Shown here in pieces: positions 57,984-64,000 of a DNA stretch of 64,000 nucleotides. A model generated the notes under the pieces. That model made no database searches. It was not told where the DNA came from and saw only the letters and a list, made by a program, of their open reading frames with translations. Position numbers and translations under genes: made by a program. Numbering within the stretch: the stretch's first letter is position 1; the number at the start of each line of letters is the position of its first letter. The stretch is from Streptomyces lacrimifluminis (lineage in GTDB: Bacteria > Actinomycetota > Actinomycetes > Streptomycetales > Streptomycetaceae), in contig NZ_BMMU01000017.1 in the NCBI RefSeq assembly GCF_014646095.1, positions 105,142 to 169,141 on the forward strand, in the 5' to 3' direction.

Positions 57984-58584
57984 GCGCCACAAGCTAGGGG
58001 GGCGGGGCGGCGGTGGCTACGTTCTGTTCGGCCACAATGACAGATCGTTGAAAGTTACGGCTTCAGGTGGTGATTCCGGGGCTCTCGTGCCTGCCGGAGA
58101 CCGTGGGGTGGAAGTCGGATGAGGGGTGCGAGGGGGCGTGCGAGGGGTGTACATCGGTGGCCGATCATGCGAACGGCAAGGTGGTGGGGCATATGCGCGG
58201 GCGTGCGCCGGTAAGGCGTGCGGGGGCTTGAGAGGGTCGAGGTGCCGGCGCTGTGGGGGAGTGCCGAAGGCGGGTGCGGTGTGGTGGGGGGTTCGGTCGG
58301 GTGGCGTGGGGCTGGTGACCGGCGAGTAGGGGCGGCGCGATTTGTGCGGTCCGTTGATGTGCCGCCGCTGTCTGGCCGTTTTTGCCGTAGCTGCCGTGGG
58401 CTGCCGTGGGGGTCGTCTGTCCTCGGTGTCCGATGGGCGTGCGAACGTCAAGTATCCGTTCAGCTGGGCATGTTGGGAGGGACGGGGGCGCGTACGGTGG
58501 TCGGTGGCCGCGGGCTGAAGGCTGCGGTCAGGGTGAGGCCGGGTTGCCCGGGTGGGTGGCTTGGCGGGTTTTGGAGGGCGCCGG
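57984..58584 (+). other. 601-bp G-skewed gene-free region
   Basis: The plus strand is far richer in G than C over most of this gap, with runs such as GGGGGG and repeated GGTGGGG. I see no coding frame with a plausible start and homology. Three or more G runs with short gaps occur near 58120-58145 and 58255-58315, so G-quadruplex formation is possible. It holds the divergent promoters of the XRE and PPOX genes. Confidence 0.55.
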
Positions 58585-59076
58585 GTGGCGTCGGAGAGCG
58601 GTGGACCTGTGAGCGGTAGGACGGAGAAGATCGAGGGGCACATACGGGAGCGGCTGCTCGCCCCGAACTTCTGGCACCTCGCGACGGTCGGTGCGGACGG
58701 CATGCCGCAGGTGTCGCCGATGTGGGTCGACATCGAGGGTGACCATGTCATGGTCAACACGGCCATCGGCCGCGTGAAGGAGGAGAACCTCCGCCGCAAT
58801 CCGAACGTCTCGCTCTCCCATCACGATCCCGAGAACCCGTACGACCGTGCGGAGATCCGGGGGCGCGTGGTGCGCTTCGTGGAGGGCGAGGAGGCGGAAC
58901 GTTCCATGGACCGGCTCACGCGGAAGTACATCGGCGAGGACCGGTATCCGTGGCTGCTGCCTGGGGAGCGGCGCGTGATGCTCCTCATCGAGGTGACGCG
59001 GGTGCGGCGGGTGGTGGGGGTGGAGCCGTTCCGACCCGGGGTGTTGGACGGGCCGGGCGACCGCGGGGGAGCGTGA
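58585..59076 (+). CDS. PPOX-class (F420/FMN) oxidoreductase
   Basis: 163-residue split-barrel protein of the pyridoxamine-5-phosphate-oxidase-like class: IRERLLAPNFWHLATVGADG, QVSPMWVDIEGDHVMVN, IGRVKEENLRRNPNVSLSHH, RAEIRGRVVRFVEGEEAERS and YIGEDRYPWLLPGERRVM. Such small proteins use F420 or FMN; the Lys-Glu-x-Asn region is common to F420 binders. The GTG at 58585 is chosen because GGAGGG stands 6 bp before; a GTG at 58609 (MSGRTEKIEG) is a good alternative. Confidence 0.87.
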   Translation: MASESGGPVSGRTEKIEGHIRERLLAPNFWHLATVGADGMPQVSPMWVDIEGDHVMVNTAIGRVKEENLRRNPNVSLSHHDPENPYDRAEIRGRVVRFVEGEEAERSMDRLTRKYIGEDRYPWLLPGERRVMLLIEVTRVRRVVGVEPFRPGVLDGPGDRGGA

Positions 59077-59102
59077 CGCGACCCGTCGACCCACAGTGAC
59101 GT

Positions 59103-59444
59103 TCACCAGTCCCGTCCGGCCACCAACTCCTCGACGTCGGCGTCCTCGAACCCGTACGCCGACGCCACGAACCCGAAGTCCTCGCAGATCTCCTCACGCG
59201 CGACCGTCTCGATCTCGCTGCCGGCTGCCTCGAACTCCGCCTCCAGCGCGTTGAACTCCTCCGTTGCCACTTCGGTCAGCGCGTAGAGAGCCGCCAGGTC
59301 CGACGGCTGTTCGGCCTCGATCCGCGCGCACAGCCTCAGCAGGATGTCCTTCCCTCTGGTGACGACCTGATCGGGGTAGTAATCGTCCTCGAACAGCCCC
59401 TTCAGAAACGGATGGGCTGCCACCTGCTGGTTGGTGACCGTCAT
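59103..59444 (-). CDS. DUF5713-family protein
   Basis: 113 residues, acidic, soluble: HPFLKGLFEDDYYPDQVVTR, GKDILLRLCARIEAEQP, LYALTEVATEEFNALEAEFE, EEICEDFGFVASAYGFEDAD. Helical throughout, without a known active site. The chosen ATG follows GGAAGGCGGG; the frame is open 18 codons further up, overlapping the permease stop. Function unknown. Confidence 0.82.
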   Translation of the reverse strand: MTVTNQQVAAHPFLKGLFEDDYYPDQVVTRGKDILLRLCARIEAEQPSDLAALYALTEVATEEFNALEAEFEAAGSEIETVAREEICEDFGFVASAYGFEDADVEELVAGRDW

Positions 59445-59494
59445 GACGATCCCGCCTTCCCTACCGAAGATCCGACGTCCCCATCCTGGACCGC

Positions 59495-60340
59495 TCACCC
59501 TTTGACGGCTCCCCCCAAGGCGAACCCTCCGCCCACCTTTCTCGCCACCAACACGTACAACAAGATCACCGGCGTCGAATAGATCACCGAGAACGCGGCC
59601 AACTGCCCATAAACAACCGTCCCCCGATTCCCGAAGAAATCATTGATGCTCACGCTCGCCGGCATCTGGTCCGGCGTGAGCAGCAACATGAACGGCACAA
59701 AGAAGTTCCCCCACATCATCACGAACGAGAACACCGTGACGACAGCCACCCCCGGCCCCATCAACGGCAGCACGATCCGTACCAGGGACTGAAACGACGA
59801 AGCCCCGTCCGTCCAGGCGGCCTCCTCCAGCTCCCTCGGCACCCCGTCCATGAAGTTCTTCATCAGCCAGATGGCGAAGGGGAGTTGGGAAGCCGCGAAG
59901 AAGAAGATCGTGCCCTGCATGGTGTCGATCAGGTTCACCCGCACGAAGAGCGCGTACACCGGCACCATGATCGCGGTGATCGGCAGACACGTGGCGAAGA
60001 GAACGGTCAGCAGAAACGGCCGGTTGAACCGTGACCGAAACCGCGACAACGGATACGCGGCCAGCGCCGCGCACACCACGGTCAGCAGGGTCCCGCCCCC
60101 GCACAGCATCAGACTGTTGAGCAGCGGCGTAAACGTGACGTCGTCCGTCAGCACCGCGTCGAAGTTGCCCAGCGTCAATCCGTCCGGCACCCGCACCCGC
60201 AGATCCGCCCGCGGATCCAGAGCCGACAGCACGACCCAGGCGAGCGGGAGCACAAAAGCCGTCGCCAGCACCAACAGACCCGCGTCGGCCGCCAACCGGC
60301 GGTTCGCGCGCCGGGACTTCGTCGTCGCCACCGTCACCAC
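59495..60340 (-). CDS. Carbohydrate ABC importer permease (MalG-like)
   Basis: 281 residues, six membrane helices (first about 21-40), and the EAA loop ELEEAAWTDGASSFQSLVRIVLP that docks the ATPase. It imports sugar with the adjacent permease and binding protein. GTG start 7 bp after the upstream permease stop. There is no ATPase gene in the cluster; streptomycete CUT1 importers commonly share MsiK. Confidence 0.93.
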   Translation of the reverse strand: MVTVATTKSRRANRRLAADAGLLVLATAFVLPLAWVVLSALDPRADLRVRVPDGLTLGNFDAVLTDDVTFTPLLNSLMLCGGGTLLTVVCAALAAYPLSRFRSRFNRPFLLTVLFATCLPITAIMVPVYALFVRVNLIDTMQGTIFFFAASQLPFAIWLMKNFMDGVPRELEEAAWTDGASSFQSLVRIVLPLMGPGVAVVTVFSFVMMWGNFFVPFMLLLTPDQMPASVSINDFFGNRGTVVYGQLAAFSVIYSTPVILLYVLVARKVGGGFALGGAVKG

Positions 60341-60347
60341 GGGCCCC

Positions 60348-61250
60348 TCACACCTCCGTACGCAGCAGCCGCATGTACACCACCGAGAACAGCGAGCCGA
60401 CGACCAGCAGCAGCAGAGCCACCGCCGTCCCGTACCCGATCATGCTTTTCTGGAAGGCCTGTTCGTACATGAACAGAGGCAGCGTCTGGCTCCTGTTCCC
60501 CGGGCCGCCCCTCGTCATCACCCAGATCAGCCCGAACACCGACAGCGTCTGTAGCGTGTTGAGCATCAGGTTCGTGCCGATCGACCGCCGGATCATCGGC
60601 AGCGTGATGTGCCACATCCGCCGCCAGCCCCCCGCCCCGTCCACCTCCGCCGCCTCCGTGATCTCCTTCGGGATCTCGTTCAGCGCCGCCGAGTACACCA
60701 GCATCGAGAACGCCGTACCCCGCCACACGTTCGCGAACGACACCGCCAGGATCGGGAGCGTGAACAGCCAGTTCTGGGACGGGAGATGGAGCCAGTCCAG
60801 GATGGCGTTGAGGGTTCCCTCCCGCCGGAAGAACGCGTACAGCAGGAACCCCGCCACCACCTCCGGCAGTACCCACGCCGTGATCACGATCCCGCCCACC
60901 AGCGTCCGCACCGGCTTCGACGCGCGCTGCATCAGCGACGCCAGCGCCAGCCCCAGCGTGTTCTGGCCGACCAGCGACGACAGGACCGTGAAGACGAGCG
61001 TCAGCCATACGGCGTTCAGGAACGCCTCGTCCTTGAACGCCGTACGGAAGTTCTCGAAGCCGACGAACGACGACGCGGCCTGGCCCGTCAACTGGAGGTC
61101 GGTGAAGGCGATGTAGGCGCAGTACGCGATCGGGCCGGCGAGGAAGAGGAGCAGCAGGACCACCGCCGGCGTGACCGGAAGCGCCCGCGTCAGCGTTCGG
61201 GTCAGGGAGCGCCTGGTGGCCCTCTGACCCGCACCCGCACTCGTACTCAC
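60348..61250 (-). CDS. Carbohydrate ABC importer permease (MalF-like)
   Basis: 300 residues, six helices (first about 28-50, PAVVLLLLFLAGPIAYCAYI), and EAA loop EITEAAEVDGAGGWRRMWHITLP. GTG start overlaps the stop of the solute-binding protein gene (GTGA). Middle gene of the sugar import operon. Confidence 0.93.
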   Translation of the reverse strand: MSTSAGAGQRATRRSLTRTLTRALPVTPAVVLLLLFLAGPIAYCAYIAFTDLQLTGQAASSFVGFENFRTAFKDEAFLNAVWLTLVFTVLSSLVGQNTLGLALASLMQRASKPVRTLVGGIVITAWVLPEVVAGFLLYAFFRREGTLNAILDWLHLPSQNWLFTLPILAVSFANVWRGTAFSMLVYSAALNEIPKEITEAAEVDGAGGWRRMWHITLPMIRRSIGTNLMLNTLQTLSVFGLIWVMTRGGPGNRSQTLPLFMYEQAFQKSMIGYGTAVALLLLVVGSLFSVVYMRLLRTEV

Positions 61251-62656
61251 CGCTTCTCTACGACCTGGTCGTCCGTCGCCGACCTCAGCGCCTCGTCGTA
61301 CGCGCTCGCCGCCTCCTCCACCGACGCGTCACCCGTCGTCACGCCCTCCATGGCCTCCTGGATGGCCGTCGAGACCTTCGGGTACGCCGGATACGCGGGC
61401 CGGTAGTGCGTGCTCGCGACCAGGTCCGTGAAGAACTTGATGCCGGGCTGGGCGTCGACGTACGACGGGTCCGCCGCCACGTCCTTCCGGACCGCGATGC
61501 CCGAGTTGGCGATGTACCACTTCTGGGCGTTCGCCTTCGTCTGCATCGTCTTGACGAACTCGAAGGCCAGGTCCGGGTTGGCGGCCTTCGACGGGATCGC
61601 CCATGTCCAGCCGCCCGACATGCTCACCCTGCCCGGCGCCTGGCCGTTCTGGGTAGGCATCGCCGCCAGGCCCAGCTTCGTCGACCACTCGGGCCATTCG
61701 TGACCGCTGCCCGGCAGCCAGTCCTGGGGGAGCCAGGAGCCGTCGAGGTTGATGCCCAGCTTGCCCTGGGGAAGCCACTCGCCGCGGACGCGGGTCGCGA
61801 CGTTCGGGTCCAACGCGTCCGACACGTCCGGGCCCAGCTTCTCCTTGTAGACCGTCTCGACGAACGTCAGGGCGTCCTTGAACGCCTGGCTGCCCGCGAT
61901 CCACTTCTTCGACGAGCCGTCGTACAGGGGGTCGCTCGCGGCCGTCGCTCCCGCGCTGCTCGTCCCGTACAGCAGCATCTCGAAGCCCTGCATCGTGGCC
62001 GCCTCACCGGCCGGCTTGCCCGTGTAGACGTTCAGGGGGATGGCGTCCGGCACCTTCTCCTTGATCGTGCGGGCGGCCGACAGCACCTCCTCCCACGTCT
62101 TCGGCTGCCAGTCCTTCGGAAGCCCCGCCTTCTTGAAGATGGCCTTGTCGAACCACAACCCCCTTGTGTCCGTGCCGTCCGGCACGCCGTACGTCTTGCC
62201 GTCCTCGGCCTTGGCCGCCGTCTTCGCGGTGTCGATGAACTGGTTCCAGTCCGGCCACTTGGCGAGGTAGGCGTCCAGCGGCTTCAAGTACCCGCTGGTG
62301 ATGTCCGAGTTGATGAGGAACGTGTCCTCGTAGACCAGGTCGGGAGCCGTCTTGGGGGAGCGGAGCATCTGCTGGACCTTGGTGTAGTACTCCGAGTCCG
62401 GGGCCTTGATCGGGACCAACTCGACCTTCTTGCCCGGGTTGGCCTTCTCGAACTGCTTCTTGACGTCCGCGAGGTAGGTGTCCATCACCTTCACGGAGTT
62501 GTCGGTCGACTGCTTGAAGGAGATCTTCACCGTGTCCGGATCACTTCCGGAGCCGCCGCCGCACGCCGTGAGCGAACCGGCGGCGATGGTGAGGGCGGCG
62601 GCAACGAGCAGGGAGGATGGGGCAGTTGGGCGGGCGGCGGTGGGGCGCACGAGCAC
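61247..62656 (-). CDS. Extracellular sugar-binding lipoprotein of the ABC importer
   Basis: 469 residues. Lipoprotein signal with lipobox LTAC (Cys32) and a Gly/Ser linker. Family 1 solute-binding fold: VKVMDTYLADVKKQFEKANP, YEDTFLINSDITSGYLKPLD, GTDTRGLWFDKAIFKKAGLP and MSGGWTWAIPSKAANPDLAF. GTG start behind TAGGAGG. Sugar not known; the promoter carries a DasR-like motif, so an amino sugar or chito-oligomer is possible. Confidence 0.92.
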   Translation of the reverse strand: MLVRPTAARPTAPSSLLVAAALTIAAGSLTACGGGSGSDPDTVKISFKQSTDNSVKVMDTYLADVKKQFEKANPGKKVELVPIKAPDSEYYTKVQQMLRSPKTAPDLVYEDTFLINSDITSGYLKPLDAYLAKWPDWNQFIDTAKTAAKAEDGKTYGVPDGTDTRGLWFDKAIFKKAGLPKDWQPKTWEEVLSAARTIKEKVPDAIPLNVYTGKPAGEAATMQGFEMLLYGTSSAGATAASDPLYDGSSKKWIAGSQAFKDALTFVETVYKEKLGPDVSDALDPNVATRVRGEWLPQGKLGINLDGSWLPQDWLPGSGHEWPEWSTKLGLAAMPTQNGQAPGRVSMSGGWTWAIPSKAANPDLAFEFVKTMQTKANAQKWYIANSGIAVRKDVAADPSYVDAQPGIKFFTDLVASTHYRPAYPAYPKVSTAIQEAMEGVTTGDASVEEAASAYDEALRSATDDQVVEKR

Positions 62657-62696
62657 GACCTCCTACGGGCTGTAAGCCTGTACGGCTGCCCGGCGA

Positions 62697-62725
62697 ACGT
62701 AAGAGGAATGGTCTAGTCAGGTCAA
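62697..62725 (-). promoter_or_regulatory. Putative promoter of the sugar importer with a DasR-like half-palindrome
   Basis: Minus strand: -35 TTGACC (62720-62725), 17-bp spacer, -10-like TTACGT (62697-62702). The spacer contains TGGTCTAGTCAG on the plus strand (62709-62720), matching about 11 of 16 positions of the DasR consensus. The left half is intact, the right half degenerate. Confidence 0.45.
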
Positions 62726-62828
62726 TGACCTTGCAGCGACCAACGCTCGACAGTCACCACGGCACCACGGCACCACGACAGCAAAGCCGGGGAAGGCAGG
62801 GTGGCCACGGTCAACTCCCCTTCCTCCG

Positions 62829-63542
62829 CTAGCCCTTCACCCACCGGTACTGCAACTCCGGCCGCCCCACCTGCCCGTACTGCGGGCTCCGCGCCGCCCG
62901 GCCCGCGTCCACCAGGTGTTCCAGGTAGCGCCGGGCCGTGATGCGCGAGATGCCGACCTCTTCGGCGACCCCGGCCGCGGTGAGCCCCTCGGTGCTGGCC
63001 CGCAGGGTCACCGTCACCCGTTCCAGGGTGGGGGCGCTCAGGCCCTTGGGGAGGGCGGCGGGGCCCGGTGCGCGCAGGGTGGCCAGGGCACGGTCGACCT
63101 CGTCCTGGCCGCTCGCCTCACCCGCCGACGCGTGGTACTCGGCGTACCGCACCAGCCGGTCCCGCAGGGTCGCGAAGGTGAACGGCTTCAGTACGTACTG
63201 CACGACCCCCAGCGAGACCCCCTCCCGCACCACCGCCAGGTCCCGTGCCGACGTCACCGCTATCACGTCCGCGTGGTAGCCGGCCGCCCGCAGCGAGCGG
63301 GCCAGTTGCAGCCCGTGTCCGTCCGGGAGGTGGAGGTCGAGCAGGAGCAGGTCGACGGGCGTACGGTCCAGCGCGCGCCGCGCCTCCGCGCCCGTGTGCG
63401 CCTTGCCCACGGCCGTGAACCCGGGCACCCGGCCCACATACATGACGTGCGCGTCGGCGGCGACCGGGTCGTCCTCCACGACGAGGACGCGGATCGGGTC
63501 CGTCGTCGTGTCTCTGCGCGTCGTGTCTCTCGGGTCGGTCAT
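62829..63542 (-). CDS. CitB/DcuR-type response regulator
   Basis: 237 residues. Receiver: RVLVVEDDPVAADAHVMYV, phosphoacceptor Asp in LLLLDLHLPDGHG, VIAVTSARD, Lys in QYVLKPFTF. C-terminal winged HTH: LTAAGVAEEVGISRITARRY then LEHLVDAGRAARSPQYGQVG. The start is at the ATG that overlaps the kinase stop (ATGA). These systems sense di- or tricarboxylates. It lies 173 bp upstream of the sugar importer on the same strand, but a functional link is not shown. Confidence 0.92.
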   Translation of the reverse strand: MTDPRDTTRRDTTTDPIRVLVVEDDPVAADAHVMYVGRVPGFTAVGKAHTGAEARRALDRTPVDLLLLDLHLPDGHGLQLARSLRAAGYHADVIAVTSARDLAVVREGVSLGVVQYVLKPFTFATLRDRLVRYAEYHASAGEASGQDEVDRALATLRAPGPAALPKGLSAPTLERVTVTLRASTEGLTAAGVAEEVGISRITARRYLEHLVDAGRAARSPQYGQVGRPELQYRWVKG

Positions 63543-64000
63543 ACGTCGCCTCCTGGCAAGGCGGGCTCGGCTGTCTCGGCGGGCTCGGTGGTGCACTCGG
63601 CGGTGCTGGACCTGACGGGAGCGTGACGTCCCGAACCGTTAGGCGGGGCCACCACGGGCGCCGCAACCCTAGGCAACGGCAGCCGAACCTCGAACTCCGC
63701 CCCGCCGCACGCCGCCTCGGCCACCGTCAGCGTCCCGTCGTGCCGGGCCACCGCCTGCCGTACGAGCGCCAGGCCGAGACCCCGACCGCCCGGTCCCGCC
63801 GGTTTGGTCGTGAACCCGCGCTGGAAGACCGCCTCCGCGTGGGCCGGGTCGACACCCGCGCCCGTGTCCGACACCCGCAGCACCAGCAGGGAGTCCTCCG
63901 TCAGGGCCGTCACCGTCACCCGGGACGCGCCCATGCCGCCCTCCACGCTTCCCTGGGCCGCGTCCACCGCGTTGTCGATGAGGTTGCCGAGGATGGTGAC
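63539..64000 (-). CDS. Sensor histidine kinase of the CitA/DcuS type, C-terminal part only
   Basis: The frame runs off the window end; only about the last 153 residues are seen. They include the N-box GNLIDNAVDAAQ, G1 VSDTGAGVDP, the F/G2 region FQRGFTTKP and RGLGLALVRQAV, and a Pro/Ala-rich tail. The Asn and Gly residues for ATP are all present. The stop overlaps the regulator start, so the pair is coupled. The sensor and transmembrane parts lie beyond 64000. Confidence 0.92.
   Translation of the reverse strand, partial: VTILGNLIDNAVDAAQGSVEGGMGASRVTVTALTEDSLLVLRVSDTGAGVDPAHAEAVFQRGFTTKPAGPGGRGLGLALVRQAVARHDGTLTVAEAACGGAEFEVRLPLPRVAAPVVAPPNGSGRHAPVRSSTAECTTEPAETAEPALPGGDV

Noticed and set aside
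58017..58799. 260-residue minus frame over the G-skewed gap and part of the PPOX gene
   Set aside because: Pro/Thr/Arg/His low-complexity translation of C-rich DNA; it overlaps a conserved gene antisense.

Overview
The window is high-GC actinobacterial chromosome and almost certainly Streptomyces. Evidence: third-codon G/C saturation, many GTG starts with GGAGG-type ribosome sites, ATGA/GTGA stop-start overlaps, adjacent genes for the polar-growth coiled-coil proteins FilP and Scy, the actinobacterial mismatch endonuclease NucS, and a chitinase promoter of the S. plicatus chi63 type. From memory, and not checked by search, the gene order follows the S. coelicolor chiC-nucS-filP-scy-mce-meaB-pyk-ackA-pta-pfkA region (about SCO5376 to SCO5430).

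Layout. 1-4.8 kb: secreted GH18 chitinase with its two-component system (chiS-chiR-chiC, minus strand) and two small membrane proteins. 4.8-13 kb: cobalamin adenosyltransferase, 3-hydroxyacyl-CoA dehydrogenase, a STAS protein, a membrane STAND-type NTPase with an outer Ser/Thr/Pro tail, nucS, an SCO5389-family protein, an LLM flavin-type oxidoreductase and a zinc-ribbon-like protein. 13-17.2 kb: two tandem, paralogous ABC-2 exporter modules. 17.4-22.4 kb: filP and scy, the apical growth scaffold. 22.7-25.5 kb: methylmalonyl-CoA epimerase, thiolase and MeaB GTPase, which fit with the adenosyltransferase in B12-dependent acyl-CoA metabolism. 25.5-28.5 kb: PepSY protein divergent from an OmpR-type two-component pair. 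28.5-31.2 kb: three AIM24 paralogs and a MarR regulator. 31.3-38 kb: a CslA/GlxA/GH6-like polysaccharide cluster bracketed by two DUF3817 genes. 38-43.2 kb: TetR regulator, thioredoxin-TPR protein and a DUF6230/DUF6114/secreted-protein operon.

43.2-50.9 kb looks accessory. It holds a 1543-residue polymorphic-toxin-like secreted protein with a small putative immunity gene, a (CAGC)10 microsatellite, and a wrecked regulatory triad (ATP-binding protein, XRE-DUF5753, DUF397) into which an IS3-type element end is fused. The result is a chimeric regulator that starts as transposase OrfA and continues as an XRE protein.

50.9-57.2 kb is central metabolism: pyk, ackA and pta on the minus strand, pfkA divergent. 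57.2-64 kb holds an XRE protein, a PPOX-type oxidoreductase, a DUF5713 protein, a CUT1 sugar ABC importer without its own ATPase, and a CitB-type two-component system cut off by the window edge. Chitinase and sugar importer both have DasR-like promoter motifs, a possible shared amino-sugar link. All functions are read from motifs and recalled families; no database search was run.
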